DNA of 64,000 nucleotides from Neisseria bergeri (lineage in GTDB: Bacteria > Pseudomonadota > Gammaproteobacteria > Burkholderiales > Neisseriaceae), in the NCBI GenBank assembly GCA_003044455.1, contig POWY01000003.1, forward strand, positions 1 to 64,000, read 5' to 3'. Below are positions 24,262-34,709 of the stretch, one piece after another (positions within the stretch are counted from its first letter, which is position 1; each line of letters begins with the position of its first letter). Position numbers and translations under genes: made by a program. The notes beneath the pieces were generated by a model. It saw only the letters and a list, made by a program, of their open reading frames with translations, was not told the DNA's origin and did no database searches.

Positions 24262-27021
24262 TTGAAAAACAACAGACAAATCAAACTGATTGCCGCCTCC
24301 GTCGCACTTGCCGCATCCTTTCAGGCACATGCGGGACTGGGCGGACTGAATATCCGGTCCAACCTTGACGAACCCTTTTCCGGCAGCATTACCGTAACCG
24401 GCGAAGAAGCCAAAGCCCTGCTCGGCGGCGGCAGCGTTACCGTTTCCGAAAAAGGCCTGACCGCCAAAGTCCGCAAGTTGGGCGACAAAGCCGTCATTGC
24501 CGTTTCTTCCGATCAGGCAGTCCGTGATCCCGTCCTGGTGTTCCGCATCGGCGCAGGCGCGCAGGTACGCGAATACACCGCCATCCTCGATCCTGCCGAC
24601 TACTCGCCCAAAACCAAATCTGCACTTTCAGACGGCAAGACACACCGCAAAACCGATAAAAAAGACAGCGCGAACGCAGCCGTCAAACCGGCGCATAACG
24701 GCAAAACCCATACCGTCCGCAAAGGCGAAACGCTCAAACAGATTGCCGCCGCCATCCGTCCGAAACACCTGACGCTCGAACAGGTTGCCGATGCGCTGCT
24801 GAAGGCAAACCCAAATGTTTCCGCACACGGCAGGCTGCGTGCGGGCAGCGTGCTTCACATTCCGAATCTGAACAGGATCAAAGCGGCAGCACCCAAAAAA
24901 ATCAAAGCGGAACAACCCAAACCGCAAACGGCGAAACCCAAAGCCGAAACCGCATCCATGCCGTCTGAACCGTCCAAACAGGCAACGGTAGAGAAACCGA
25001 TAGAGAAACCTGTCGAAAAACCGGTTGAAAAACCTGAAGCAAAAGTTGCCGCGCCCGAAGCAAAAGCGGAAAAACCGGCCGTTCGACCCGAACCCAAACC
25101 CGCAGTGTCCGAAACTCCGGCTTCGGCGACAGAACACCAACCCGAACCTGTACCCGCTGCAAATACTGCCGCATCGGAAACTGCTGCCGAATCCACCCCC
25201 CAAGAAGCCGCTGCTTCTGCCATCGACACGCCGACCGACGAAATCGGCAACGCCGTTTCCGAACCTGTTGCGGAAACAGCCAGTGAAGTTGCCGCCGAAC
25301 CCGTTGCCGAACCTGTCGAACAGGTTCCTGCCGAAGAAGAAACCGAAAGCGGACTGTTTGACGGTCTGTTCGGCGGTTCGTACACCTTGCTGCTTGCCGG
25401 CGGAGGCGCGGCATTGATTGCCCTGCTACTGCTTTTGCGCCTTGCCCAATCCAAACGCGCGCGCCGTACCGAAGAATCCGTCCCTGAAGAAGAGCTTGAC
25501 CTTGACGACGCGGCAGACGACGGCATAGAAATCACCTTTGCCGAAGTCGAAACTCCGGCAACGCCCGAACCCGCTCCGAAAAACGATGTAAACGACACAC
25601 TTGCCTTAGGTGGGGAATCTGAAGAAGAGTTGTCGGCAAAACAAACGTTCGATGTCGAAACCGATACGCCTTCCAACCGCATCGACTTGGATTTTGACAG
25701 CCTGGCAGCCGCGCAAAACGGCATTTTGTCCGGCGCACTTACGCAGGATGAAGAAACCCAAAAACGCGCGGATGCCGATTGGAACAAAATTGAATCCACA
25801 GACAGCGTGTACGAGCCCGAGACCTTCAACCCGTACAACCCTGTCAAAATCGTCATCGACACGCCCAAACCGGAATCTGTCGCCCAAACTGCCGAAAACA
25901 AACCGGAAACCGTCGATACCGATTTCTACAACAACCTGTTCCCAAACAACCATATCGGAACAGAAGAAACAGCTTCCGCAAAACCTGCCGCACCCTCCGG
26001 ACTGGCAGGCTTCCTGAAGGCTTCCTCGCCCGAAACCATCTTGGAAAAAACAGTTGCCGAAGTCCAAACACCGGAAGAGTTGCACGATTTCCTGAAAGTG
26101 TACGAAACCGATGCCGTCGCGGAAACTGTTGCCGAAATACCTGATTTCAACGCCACCGCAGACGATTTGTCCGCATTGCTTCAGCCTTCTGAAGCACCGG
26201 CTGTTGAAGAAAATGTAACGGAAACTGTTACGGAAACTGTTGCCGAAACGTCCGACTTCCACACCGCCGCAGATGATTTGTCCGCACTGTTGCAACCTGC
26301 TGAAGCACCGGCCGTTGAGGAAAATGTAACGGAAACTGTTGCCAAAACGCCCGACTTCCACACCGTTGCAGACGATTTGTCCGCATTACTTCAACCTGCT
26401 GAAGCACCGGCCGTTGAGGAAAATGTAACGGAAACCATTGCTGAAACGCCCGATTTCCACACTGTTGCAGACAATTTGTCCGCACTGCTTCAACCTGCTG
26501 AAGCACCGGCTGTTGAGGAAAATGTAACGGAAACCGTTGCTGAAACGCCCGATTTCCACACTGTTGCAGACGATTTGTCCGCACTGCTTCAACCTGCTGA
26601 AGCACCGACCGTTGAGGAAAATGTAACGGAAACCGTTGCCGATGATTTGTCCGCGCTGCTGCAACCTTCTGAAGTACCTGCCGTTGAGGAAAAAGCAGCG
26701 GAAATCACTTTGGAAACGCCTGATTCCAACACCTCTGAGGCAGACGCTTTGCCCGACTTCCTGAAAGACGGGGAAAAAGAAACGGTAGATTGGAGCATCT
26801 CCCTTGCGGAAGAGAATATCCCGAACAATGCAGATACCGGTTTCACTTCGGAATCTGTGGGTTCTGACGCACCGGCCGAAGCAAAATACGACCTTGCCAA
26901 AATGTATCTCGAAATCGGCGACCGCGATGCCGCTGCCGAGACAGTGCAGGAATTGCTGGAAGAAGCGGAAGGCGACGTACTCAAACGTGCCCAAGCATTG
27001 GCGCAGGAATTGGGTATTTGA
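24262..27021 (+). CDS. tspA: TspA / FimV-type inner membrane LysM protein
   Basis: The TTG at 24262 behind CAGGGGATACAT gives a proper signal peptide (KLIAASVALAASFQAHAG), so the 919-residue form is preferred over the longer frame. Order of parts: FimV N-terminal domain (GLGGLNIRSNLDEPFSG), LysM peptidoglycan-binding motif (HTVRKGETLKQIAAAI, about residues 150-200), a Pro/Glu/Lys-rich periplasmic region, one membrane helix (YTLLLAGGGAALIALLLLL), an acidic cytoplasmic region with tandem repeats, and the C-terminal FimV helix pair (AEAKYDLAKMYLEIGDRDAA). In meningococci TspA is a T-cell-stimulating antigen needed for adhesion; FimV relatives organise type IV pili. Confidence 0.92.
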   Translation: MKNNRQIKLIAASVALAASFQAHAGLGGLNIRSNLDEPFSGSITVTGEEAKALLGGGSVTVSEKGLTAKVRKLGDKAVIAVSSDQAVRDPVLVFRIGAGAQVREYTAILDPADYSPKTKSALSDGKTHRKTDKKDSANAAVKPAHNGKTHTVRKGETLKQIAAAIRPKHLTLEQVADALLKANPNVSAHGRLRAGSVLHIPNLNRIKAAAPKKIKAEQPKPQTAKPKAETASMPSEPSKQATVEKPIEKPVEKPVEKPEAKVAAPEAKAEKPAVRPEPKPAVSETPASATEHQPEPVPAANTAASETAAESTPQEAAASAIDTPTDEIGNAVSEPVAETASEVAAEPVAEPVEQVPAEEETESGLFDGLFGGSYTLLLAGGGAALIALLLLLRLAQSKRARRTEESVPEEELDLDDAADDGIEITFAEVETPATPEPAPKNDVNDTLALGGESEEELSAKQTFDVETDTPSNRIDLDFDSLAAAQNGILSGALTQDEETQKRADADWNKIESTDSVYEPETFNPYNPVKIVIDTPKPESVAQTAENKPETVDTDFYNNLFPNNHIGTEETASAKPAAPSGLAGFLKASSPETILEKTVAEVQTPEELHDFLKVYETDAVAETVAEIPDFNATADDLSALLQPSEAPAVEENVTETVTETVAETSDFHTAADDLSALLQPAEAPAVEENVTETVAKTPDFHTVADDLSALLQPAEAPAVEENVTETIAETPDFHTVADNLSALLQPAEAPAVEENVTETVAETPDFHTVADDLSALLQPAEAPTVEENVTETVADDLSALLQPSEVPAVEEKAAEITLETPDSNTSEADALPDFLKDGEKETVDWSISLAEENIPNNADTGFTSESVGSDAPAEAKYDLAKMYLEIGDRDAAAETVQELLEEAEGDVLKRAQALAQELGI
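26161..26700 (+). repeat. Coding tandem repeats in tspA (about 99-bp units)
   Basis: Six copies of DDLSALLQP (one reading DNLSALLQP) are spaced mostly by 33 residues with VEENVTETVAETPDFHTVA between them; the last intervals are shorter. Copies are close enough in DNA for slippage or recombination to change their number. Confidence 0.88.
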
Positions 27022-27047
27022 TTCCCAACTGCCCTTTCGCAGATCAA

Positions 27048-27077
27048 GGATGCCGTTTCAGACGGCATCTTTTTTTG
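27048..27077 (+). terminator. Terminator of tspA with a single DUS
   Basis: GATGCCG and CGGCATC enclose TTTCAGA, followed by T7; the right arm includes TTCAGACGGCAT 27058-27069. Confidence 0.85.
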
Positions 27078-27139
27078 CCTTATCGGTGTAACGGATAAAG
27101 TTTGACCCGGCACAGGCTCAAACAGCAAACCGCCGGCAA

Positions 27140-27245
27140 TATAGTGGATTAAATTTAAACCAGTACGGCGTTACCTCGCCTTGCCGTACTATTTGTACTG
27201 TCTGCGGCTTCGTCGCCTTGTCCTGATTTTTGTTAATCCACTATA
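27140..27245 (-). mobile_element. Short Correia element (CREE)
   Basis: The 106 bases are bounded by inverted TATAGTGGATTAA / TTAATCCACTATA ends with a TA at the border and carry the internal GCCGCAGACAGTAC-like core in minus orientation. It is the internally deleted type. Such elements can be cut by RNase III and may carry promoters. Confidence 0.93.
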
Positions 27246-27249
27246 AAAA

Positions 27250-27285
27250 ATGCCGTCTGAACCCCCTAAAGGCTTCAGACGGCAT
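27250..27285 (-). terminator. DUS hairpin terminator of gloA
   Basis: ATGCCGTCTGAA 27250-27261 and TTCAGACGGCAT 27274-27285 follow the gloA stop on the minus strand. Confidence 0.85.
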
Positions 27286-27299
27286 TGGCGGCGGCGGTA

Positions 27300-27716
27300 T
27301 CAGGTATTCGCATAGGCAACCGAATCGTCGCCGCTTTTCTTTTGAATAAACTCGATTTTGTAGCCGTCGGGGTCTTCGACGAAGGCTATCACGGTTGTGC
27401 CGTGTTTCATCGGGCCGGCTTCGCGGACGACGTTTCCGCCCTGACGCTTCACACGTTCGCAGGCTTCGTAGGCATCGTCCACTTCAATCGCGATGTGTCC
27501 GTAAGCGTTGCCCAAGTCGTATCGTTCCGTATCCCAGTTGTGCGTCAGTTCCAAAACCGTGCTGTCGGTTTCATCGCCGTAACCGACGAAGGCAAGGGTA
27601 AACCTGCCTTCGGGATAGTCTTTGCGGCGTAACAATTTCATACCCAAGATGTTTTGGTAAAAATCAAGGGATTTTTCAAGATTGCCCACACGGAGCATAG
27701 TATGGAGTAAGCGCAT
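27300..27716 (-). CDS. gloA: Lactoylglutathione lyase (glyoxalase I)
   Basis: The 138-residue metalloenzyme converts the glutathione hemithioacetal of methylglyoxal to S-lactoylglutathione. The metal ligands can be located: His in [10 protein letters not shown], Glu in [11 protein letters not shown], His in [10 protein letters not shown], and Glu in [10 protein letters not shown]. The NPEDPDGY-type [11 protein letters not shown] block is characteristic. The start MRLLHT was taken from family length; 20 extra residues upstream are not expected. Confidence 0.95.
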   Translation of the reverse strand: MRLLHTMLRVGNLEKSLDFYQNILGMKLLRRKDYPEGRFTLAFVGYGDETDSTVLELTHNWDTERYDLGNAYGHIAIEVDDAYEACERVKRQGGNVVREAGPMKHGTTVIAFVEDPDGYKIEFIQKKSGDDSVAYANT

Positions 27717-27739
27717 TTTTGTGTTCCTCTCGGTAGTGG

Positions 27740-28909
27740 TTAAACTTCGATTTTGTTTGGCGTAAACGTCTGCCATTTATTGCAGGCGGGACAGTGCCAG
27801 AAAAAGACTTGGGATTTGAAGTGGCAGTTGCGGCAACGGTACATCACGCTGCGCTGTAGCTGCCGTCCGATAACCGAACGCATCATATCGGCATCGGCTT
27901 TCCAAGCCGGATCCAAATCGCTGAGTTTCAAACCGAGCAGGCGGTACACGCCGTTGAGGTCAGGCTTGCGGCGGACAAGCTCGACGGCGGTTTGCGCGGC
28001 TTCTTTCTCGCCCTTAAGCAGCAGGGATTTCTCGTACACGACATTGATCAGGTCAAGTTCGGGAAACGTCTGCATATATCCTGTCAGACGGTTCAAGCCT
28101 TCTTCAGGTTTTCCCTGCGCGGCATAGGCTTCGTAAAGCTTCTCGCCGACCATGCTCAAGTATGCATGGTTTTGCTGCTCGATGGCGGCATAGGCTTCGA
28201 CGGCGGCAGGGAAATTGCCTTGTCGGTGTTCGATGTCGCCCAAAATCATGTTGGCGCGGGTGCATTTTTTGTTGGCTTCGAGTGCCTTGCCGACATTGAA
28301 ACGCGCGACATCGAAATTGGACTTGAACAGCGCGGCTTGGGCAAGTTCGCAATAGAACTGTGCGATTTCAAACTGATATGTCTGTTCGTCGTGACTGAGA
28401 AGTTGGGCGGTTTCAATCGCTTTTTCCCAATCCCTGTCCTGCTGGTAGATATTGAGCAGGTGCTGTCTGGCTTCACGCGCCATTTCACCGTCTTGCAGGC
28501 TGAGGAAAATCTGTTCGGCACGGTCAACCAACCCCGCGCTTTGGTAGTTTTGCGCCAATTCAAACAGGACGCGCGCACGCTTTTCACCGACCGTGTCGGG
28601 GGAGTCGAGCAGCGTCCGGTGCATATTGATGGCTTTGTCGTTCTCACCGCGCTGGCGGTAGAGTTTGCCGAGGGTAAGGTTCAAATCATACGACTGCGGC
28701 TGCTGGTCGATGACTTCCGCCAACTCTCTGGCGGCACGTCCGCTGTTGCGGTCAACCAAGGCATCCAGACTTTTGTAAAATCCCGACGGTATGCTTTTTG
28801 CCTGCTTTAATACAGTCTTCATATCCACGCGGGCGGCAAACCAGCCCATCGCGAAGAAAACGGGCAAAAGGATAATCGGCAGCAGGATAATCCACAATTC
28901 ATTGTCCAT
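27740..28909 (-). CDS. lapB: LapB (YciM) LPS assembly regulator
   Basis: The 389-residue protein has one N-terminal membrane helix ([19 protein letters not shown]), a cytoplasmic row of TPR repeats (for example [19 protein letters not shown] and [19 protein letters not shown]), and a C-terminal rubredoxin-type metal site, CRNC and CPAC. LapB coordinates lipid A synthesis by controlling LpxC turnover. It lies 10 bases after lapA in the same operon. Length is standard. Confidence 0.94.
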   Translation of the reverse strand: MDNELWIILLPIILLPVFFAMGWFAARVDMKTVLKQAKSIPSGFYKSLDALVDRNSGRAARELAEVIDQQPQSYDLNLTLGKLYRQRGENDKAINMHRTLLDSPDTVGEKRARVLFELAQNYQSAGLVDRAEQIFLSLQDGEMAREARQHLLNIYQQDRDWEKAIETAQLLSHDEQTYQFEIAQFYCELAQAALFKSNFDVARFNVGKALEANKKCTRANMILGDIEHRQGNFPAAVEAYAAIEQQNHAYLSMVGEKLYEAYAAQGKPEEGLNRLTGYMQTFPELDLINVVYEKSLLLKGEKEAAQTAVELVRRKPDLNGVYRLLGLKLSDLDPAWKADADMMRSVIGRQLQRSVMYRCRNCHFKSQVFFWHCPACNKWQTFTPNKIEV

Positions 28910-28919
28910 ATCGGCTTTC

Positions 28920-29234
28920 TCAAGGCTGTTTGGCAGATTCGGCAGCATTTTGTGCCGGCGGCGCAGTCAATTCCTGTCCGCTCAAGCGCGCATTTTTCTT
29001 CACTTCCGCACGCAGGCGGCTGTTTTCGCCGCGCAAGGACAGCAGCCGCCCGAACAGGGCAAACATTCCGAACACGATGCCGACGACAAACGCGCCGAAC
29101 AATACGACAATCAGCGGCAAATTGACACTCTGCCCCGGAAGATAGGAAAAGGTAACCGCATCTGTGTTAATAACGGCAAGCAGCAGAAAGAGCAGCAGGA
29201 TAATGATTTTGATGAAGGTATAGATAAGTTTCAT
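28920..29234 (-). CDS. lapA: LapA family membrane protein (DUF1049)
   Basis: The 104-residue protein has two membrane helices (KLIYTFIKIIILLLFLLLAV and LPLIVVLFGAFVVGIVFGMF) and a short basic/coiled cytoplasmic tail (RLLSLRGENSRLRAEVKK). It is the usual partner of LapB. ATG 29234 is the start that yields helix 1 directly; the longer frame upstream contains a DUS and no coding features. Confidence 0.9.
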   Translation of the reverse strand: MKLIYTFIKIIILLLFLLLAVINTDAVTFSYLPGQSVNLPLIVVLFGAFVVGIVFGMFALFGRLLSLRGENSRLRAEVKKNARLSGQELTAPPAQNAAESAKQP

Positions 29235-29535
29235 GTTTGCTCCGTAAATAAAAACACCGCCCGGACAGCTTCGCACTCTGAACCAAGATTGCGCTAGTTT
29301 AAACGATTTGCACGGTTTCGGATAGGATACGGCAGCGTGTTCAGACGGCATACGGAGTATGCGATTGCCGACAATTTTACCAAATACACCGTTCCTTTCC
29401 ATTTGAAAAATAACGGATTGGACACCGTATCGACAGAAAAACCCGCCGCACACTTGTCAAAACCCTGTTTGCAGGCGTATCTTTACAGTCTTCAAATTTA
29501 AACCGTTCATATCAGAATAAGAAAGGCTTTTCATC

Positions 29536-30534
29536 ATGAGCAGACCCGTACCCGCCGTATTCGGCAGCGTTTTTCACGCCCAAATGCCCGTCCTCGCCTA
29601 CCGCGAAGGCAAATGGCAGCCGACCGAATGGCAATCTTCGCAAGACCTCTCCCTCGCACCCGGCGCGCATGCCCTGCATTACGGCAGCGAATGCTTTGAA
29701 GGCTTAAAGGCCTTCCGTCAGGCAGACGGTAAAATCGTGCTGTTCCGCCCGACCGCCAACATCGCGCGTATGCGGCAAAGTGCGGACATCCTGCACCTGC
29801 CCCGCCCCGAAACCCAAGCTTATCTCGATGCTTTGGTTGAATTGGTCAAACGTGCCGCCGACGAAATTCCCGATGCGCCTGCCGCCCTGTACCTGCGCCC
29901 GACCTTAATCGGTACCGATCCCGTTATCGGCAAGGCCGGCTCGCCGTCCGAAACCGCCCTGCTGTATATTTTGGCTTCCCCCGTCGGCGACTATTTCAAA
30001 GTCGGCTCGCCCGTAAAGATTTTGGTGGAAACCGAACACATCCGCTGCGCCCCGCATATGGGCCGCGTCAAATGCGGCGGCAACTACGCTTCCGCCATGC
30101 ACTGGGTGCTGAAGGCGAAAGCCGAATACGGCGCAAACCAAGTGCTGTTCTGCCCCAACGGCGACGTTCAAGAAACCGGCGCGTCCAACTTTATCCTGAT
30201 TAACGGCGATGAAATCATTACCAAACCGCTGACAGACGAGTTTTTGCACGGCGTAACCCGCGATTCCGTACTGACGGTCGCCAAAGATTTGGGCTACACC
30301 GTCAGCGAACGCAATTTCACGGTTGACGAACTGAAAGCCGCAGTGGAAAACGGTGCGGAAGCCATTTTGACCGGTACGGCAGCCGTCATCTCGCCCGTTA
30401 CTTCCTTCGTCATCGGCGGCAAAGAAATCGAAGTGAAAAGCCAAGAACGCGGCTATGCCATCCGTAAAGCGATTACCGACATCCAGTATGGTTTGGCGGA
30501 AGACAAATACGGCTGGCTGGTTGAAGTGTGCTGA
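29536..30534 (+). CDS. ilvE: Branched-chain amino acid aminotransferase
   Basis: The 332-residue PLP enzyme catalyses the last step of valine, leucine and isoleucine synthesis. Class IV features are HYGSECFEGLKAFR, YLRPTLIGTD, the PLP Lys region GRVKCGGNYASAM, and the phosphate-binding LTGTAAVISPV. AAGAAAGGCTTTTCATC precedes the ATG. It stands alone between lapA (divergent) and a DUS hairpin; no leader peptide or attenuator was seen in the 300 bases upstream. Confidence 0.96.
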   Translation: MSRPVPAVFGSVFHAQMPVLAYREGKWQPTEWQSSQDLSLAPGAHALHYGSECFEGLKAFRQADGKIVLFRPTANIARMRQSADILHLPRPETQAYLDALVELVKRAADEIPDAPAALYLRPTLIGTDPVIGKAGSPSETALLYILASPVGDYFKVGSPVKILVETEHIRCAPHMGRVKCGGNYASAMHWVLKAKAEYGANQVLFCPNGDVQETGASNFILINGDEIITKPLTDEFLHGVTRDSVLTVAKDLGYTVSERNFTVDELKAAVENGAEAILTGTAAVISPVTSFVIGGKEIEVKSQERGYAIRKAITDIQYGLAEDKYGWLVEVC

Positions 30535-30550
30535 TACTTTAAATAAAAAA

Positions 30551-30587
30551 ATGCCGTCTGAAACCCGTTTGGCGTTTCAGACGGCAT
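30551..30587 (+). terminator. DUS hairpin terminator of ilvE
   Basis: ATGCCGTCTGAA 30551-30562 and TTCAGACGGCAT 30576-30587, stem extended by AAA/TTT. Confidence 0.87.
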
Positions 30588-30778
30588 TTTCGCGTTCGGA
30601 CCGTTTCCGCCGCGCCTGACGCAAGTCGGCACAAAGGCAATCGGTTAAAACAAGCGTCCGCATTTCCCATCCCGCCTGCCGCAAGTCGGACATTTCTCTG
30701 GAAATACGCTTCAGACGGCAAACCGCCGCCCGAAACCGATACGCGGCACGGACGGCGCACGGATTTGAAAACGGCGGA

Positions 30779-31564
30779 TTATCCCTCGGTGCTCAAGGCA
30801 TTGATGCTGTAACCGCCATCAACGTAAGTGATTTCGCCGGTAATGCCGGACGACAGGTCGGACAGCAGGAAGGCGGCGGTATTGCCGACTTCTTCGATGG
30901 TAACGTTGCGGCGGAGGGGATTGTGGGCGGCGACGTGTCCCAAGAGTTTGCCGAAATCGGCGATGCCGGAGGCGGCAAGCGTTTTAATCGGGCCGGCGGA
31001 AATGCCGTTGCAGCGGATGCCCTCTTTGCCCAAACAGGCGGCGGTAAAGCGGATGCCTGCCTCAAGGCTGGCTTTTGCCATACCCATCACGTTGTAATTC
31101 GGAATCGCGCGTACCGCGCCCAAGTAGCTCAGTGCGACGATGGCGGAATTTCTGCCGCGCATCATCGGACGGGCGGCTTTTGCCAATGCGGGCAGGCTGT
31201 ATGCGGAAATTTCGTGTGCGGTGTTGAACGCTTCGCGGCTGATGCTGTCGAGGAAGTCGCCGCTCAAGGCTTCTTTCGGTGCGAAGCCGATGGAATGCAC
31301 CAAACCGTCCAAGCCGTCCCAATGCTTGCCCAAGTCGGCGAACACTTGGTTGATTTCGTCGTCGCTGGCGACATCGCAGCGGAACACGAGTTCGGAATCC
31401 AATTCCGCCGCCATTTTGCGGACGCGCTCTTCCAGTTTGTCCACAACGTAGGTAAACGCCAGTTCCGCGCCTTGTTCGCGGCAGGCTTTGGCGATGCCGT
31501 AAGCGATGGAACGCTCGGAAATCATGCCGGTAATCAGAATTTTTTTGCCTTGCAGAAAACCCAT
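30779..31564 (-). CDS. fabI: Enoyl-ACP reductase (NADH)
   Basis: The 261-residue SDR enzyme carries out the final reduction in each fatty acid elongation cycle and is the triclosan target. The nucleotide-binding start [20 protein letters not shown], the CDVASD loop, and the catalytic Tyr-x6-Lys in [11 protein letters not shown] are present, as is [13 protein letters not shown]. The start MGFLQGKK at 31564 was chosen from family length. The 200-base gap to ilvE contains a DUS hairpin and a second imperfect DUS. Confidence 0.97.
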   Translation of the reverse strand: MGFLQGKKILITGMISERSIAYGIAKACREQGAELAFTYVVDKLEERVRKMAAELDSELVFRCDVASDDEINQVFADLGKHWDGLDGLVHSIGFAPKEALSGDFLDSISREAFNTAHEISAYSLPALAKAARPMMRGRNSAIVALSYLGAVRAIPNYNVMGMAKASLEAGIRFTAACLGKEGIRCNGISAGPIKTLAASGIADFGKLLGHVAAHNPLRRNVTIEEVGNTAAFLLSDLSSGITGEITYVDGGYSINALSTEG

Positions 31565-31661
31565 TTTGTATCCTTCAAATAGTGTTCGGTTCATTCTAAA
31601 CCGTTGATTATAGCAAATTGTCCCTGTTTCTGTGTTTTCACGTTGCAGCACGCAGACGGCA

Positions 31662-31691
31662 ATGCCGTCTGAAGCGGATTTCAGACGGCAT
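31662..31691 (-). terminator. DUS hairpin terminator of dapD
   Basis: ATGCCGTCTGAA 31662-31673 and TTCAGACGGCAT 31680-31691. Confidence 0.85.
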
Positions 31692-31718
31692 TGGACGTTT
31701 CAAATACGGTTTAAGGCA

Positions 31719-32540
31719 TCAGATGCCGCGCAAGAGTTCGTTCACGCTGGTTTTCGCACGGGTTTGCGCGTCCACGCGTTTGACGATGACGGCGCAGTAG
31801 AGGCTGTGGCTGCCGTCTTTGGCAGGCATACTGCCGGACACGACGACCGAACCGGCCGGTACGCGGCCTTGGTAAATTTCTCCGGTCGTACGGTCAAAGA
31901 TTTTGGTGGATTGACCGATGAACACGCCCATCGAAATCACGCTGCCTTCTTCGACAATCACGCCTTCGACGATTTCGGAACGCGCGCCGATGAAGCAGTT
32001 GTCTTCAATGATGGTCGGGCTGGCTTGCAGGGGTTCGAGTACGCCGCCGATGCCGACACCGCCGCTCAAGTGCACGTTTTTACCGATTTGCGCACAAGAG
32101 CCGACGGTCGCCCAAGTATCGACCATCGCACCTTCGTCAACGTATGCGCCGATGTTGACGTAAGACGGCATCAGCACGACATTTTTGGCAACGAAGCTGC
32201 CGCGACGCGCAACCGCACCCGGAACTGCGCGGAAGCCTGCGTTTTTGAACTCGTCTTCAGACCAATCGGCAAACTTGGTCGGCACTTTGTCGAAGTATTT
32301 GTTCACGCCGTCGTTGAGAACTTCGTTGTCTTGGATGCGGAAGGACAGTAACACGGCTTTTTTCGCCCATTCGTTGACTTTCCATTCGCCCACGCCCAAG
32401 CGTTCGGCGACGCGCAGTTTGCCTGAATCGAGTTGGCGGATGGTTTCCAACACGGCTTCTTTGACTTCGGGGGTAACGGTGGTCGGAGTGATGTCCGCGC
32501 GGTTTTCAAAGGCGGTTTCGATAATGTTTTGCAAAGACAT
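31719..32540 (-). CDS. dapD: Tetrahydrodipicolinate N-succinyltransferase
   Basis: The 273-residue enzyme succinylates tetrahydrodipicolinate in the lysine/diaminopimelate pathway. The N-terminal helical part ([17 protein letters not shown]) is followed by a left-handed beta helix built from hexapeptide repeats ([45 protein letters not shown]). The trimeric enzyme is cytoplasmic. It is a single-gene unit upstream of fabI. Confidence 0.96.
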   Translation of the reverse strand: MSLQNIIETAFENRADITPTTVTPEVKEAVLETIRQLDSGKLRVAERLGVGEWKVNEWAKKAVLLSFRIQDNEVLNDGVNKYFDKVPTKFADWSEDEFKNAGFRAVPGAVARRGSFVAKNVVLMPSYVNIGAYVDEGAMVDTWATVGSCAQIGKNVHLSGGVGIGGVLEPLQASPTIIEDNCFIGARSEIVEGVIVEEGSVISMGVFIGQSTKIFDRTTGEIYQGRVPAGSVVVSGSMPAKDGSHSLYCAVIVKRVDAQTRAKTSVNELLRGI

Positions 32541-32747
32541 AATGTTTCCTTATGTGAGATGTTTCGGAACGTTTGCCGTTATTTTCAGGCAGTACGTTTA
32601 TTGGGAATTAATGCGCTATTGTGCCATGCAAACGCATATTCGTCAGCAATACGCGGGCGGTTGCCGAACATTGGCGTTTCGGAATCGGGCGGGCGGCGGG
32701 CATTGCCTTTTCCGCACCCGAATCAATACAGAACGGCGGCAGTACCT

Positions 32748-34391
32748 TTATGCCGCGCCGCCGCCTTTCAGACGGCATTCGCGGTAAAACGCCATCAGCC
32801 CTTCGGTCGAGGCATCGTGTACGGACGTTCCGCCTTCCAGTTCGCCGATGATGGTTTTTGCCAACTGTTTGCCGTATTCCACACCCCACTGATCGAAAGG
32901 GTTGACGTTCCATATCGCGCCTTGGACGAAGGTTTTGTGTTCGTAAGCCGCCATCAGCATACCCAGATTGTAGGGCGTGAGGCGGTCGAGCAGGATGCTG
33001 TTGCTGGGGCGGTTGCCGGGGAACTCTTTGTGCGGCGCGAGGCGTTCGCGTTCCGCTTCGGGCAAATCCGCCAACTCGGCGCGTGCTTCGTCCAAGGTTT
33101 TGCCCTTCATCAGGGCTTCCGCTTGGGCAAAGGCGTTGGCAACGGTAAAACGGCTGCGTCCGTCCTCCCTGCCCTGCGCCGTCATCGGGACGATAAAGTC
33201 GCAGGGAATCAGGCGCGTGCCTTGGTGGAGCAGTTGGAAATAGGCGTGCTGGCAGTTGACCCCTTCACCGCCGAACACGATGCCACCCGTTTTGCACGCG
33301 GCGCGACTGCCGTCTGAAGCGCGGCTTTTGCCCAAACTCTCCATATCGAGCTGGTTCAGCCACGCCGGCAGCAGGCGCAGGTTGTGGCTGTACGGAACAG
33401 CGGTCTGCCCGTCCGCGTGCTGGAAATTGTTGTACCACACGGCAATCAGCGCCATCAGCACGGGAATGTTGCGGCGCGGCGGCGTGTGGAAAAAATGACT
33501 GTCCATCGCGTGCGCCCCCGCCAACAACTCGCGGAAACGCGCCCCGCCGACCGCAACCATCACGGGCAAACCGACGGGCGACCAGACGGAATAGCGTCCG
33601 CCCACCCAGTCGTACATCGCAAACACACGTTCCGCCGCAATGCCGAAACTTTGCGCCGCTTCCGTATCGGCAGACACCGCGCAAAAATGGCGCGCCGTTT
33701 CCGATTCCGAAAATCCCGCATTGCGGTACCACGCCTTGACCGCCTGTGCATTGAGCAGGGTTTCAGGCGTTTTGAAGGACTTGCTGGCAACGCAAAACAC
33801 CGTCGTTTCGGGGTTCAGACGGCATAAAACCGCATCCAGGCAGGCAGGATCGGCGTTGGCGGCAAAATGGACGGCGATATGCCGTCTGAACGGCTCAAGC
33901 GCCTGCACGCACATTGCCGGCCCGAGGTCGGATCCACCTATGCCGATGTGGACAAAATCCCTTATCTGCCTGCCCGTCGCACCCGTGTACGAACCGTCGT
34001 CCAAACTGTGTGCAAACTTCAACGCACGATTTAACTCGCGGCGGATTTCGGGCAACACGTCCCTGCCGTCCGCATAAACGGCATCCGCACCGTCGGGCAG
34101 GCGCAAAGCCGTATGCAGCGCGGCACGCCCCTCGCTGTTGTTGACTTTCGCACCCGTCCGCAAATCATGCATTTTCCGTCCGAGCCCTACCGCATCTGCA
34201 AGGTTACAGAGCAGTTGCAGCGTATCTTCCCCAAGCCGGTTCTTGCTGTAATCGAACAACATCCCGTCCAAACGCTCATGCATACGCTCAAAACGGCCGG
34301 GGTCGGCAGCAAAACGGTCGCGCAAAAGGACATAACGCGTATCCTGATTGTGGCGTTCGAGCGCATGCCATGCACGGGTAAAGGCATCCAT
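32748..34391 (-). CDS. pgi: Glucose-6-phosphate isomerase
   Basis: The 547-residue enzyme interconverts glucose-6-phosphate and fructose-6-phosphate. Recognisable blocks are FVHIGIGGSDLGP, SKSFKTPETL, the family signature DWVGGRYSVWS, and the catalytic Glu/His region HKEFPGNRPS; FDQWGVEYGKQLA lies near the C-terminus. The frame continues 550 codons upstream without ATG pressure, but that part is antisense to the transporter gene; MDAFTRAWHAL at 34391 is the family start. Embedded DUS copies encode FRRHI and RASDGSRAA. Confidence 0.95.
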   Translation of the reverse strand: MDAFTRAWHALERHNQDTRYVLLRDRFAADPGRFERMHERLDGMLFDYSKNRLGEDTLQLLCNLADAVGLGRKMHDLRTGAKVNNSEGRAALHTALRLPDGADAVYADGRDVLPEIRRELNRALKFAHSLDDGSYTGATGRQIRDFVHIGIGGSDLGPAMCVQALEPFRRHIAVHFAANADPACLDAVLCRLNPETTVFCVASKSFKTPETLLNAQAVKAWYRNAGFSESETARHFCAVSADTEAAQSFGIAAERVFAMYDWVGGRYSVWSPVGLPVMVAVGGARFRELLAGAHAMDSHFFHTPPRRNIPVLMALIAVWYNNFQHADGQTAVPYSHNLRLLPAWLNQLDMESLGKSRASDGSRAACKTGGIVFGGEGVNCQHAYFQLLHQGTRLIPCDFIVPMTAQGREDGRSRFTVANAFAQAEALMKGKTLDEARAELADLPEAERERLAPHKEFPGNRPSNSILLDRLTPYNLGMLMAAYEHKTFVQGAIWNVNPFDQWGVEYGKQLAKTIIGELEGGTSVHDASTEGLMAFYRECRLKGGGAA

Positions 34392-34709
34392 CTGTTTTCC
34401 TTGATTTTTCAGAACCGGATTAAAATGTAGCAGAATGTAGTTTAACAAATGGCAGCGGCTTTGGCGAATCACGGAAACACTACTCCCTGCTTTCAGACGG
34501 CGGCAGAATTGATTTTTATCAAGCAGGATACCGATGGGGGGTGCAGGATGCAAAAGACTTGTGCTATTCTTTGTAATCGAATGAAAGACGGGGGTTATCG
34601 TCTGTAAGATACCTACAAGATGCCGCACGACGGCACGGTTGGCAAAAGAAAGCGGCACACCGCTTCGCAAATTGTTGTTTCTTCCCATTTTCCTCAGGAG
34701 CAGGTCGAT

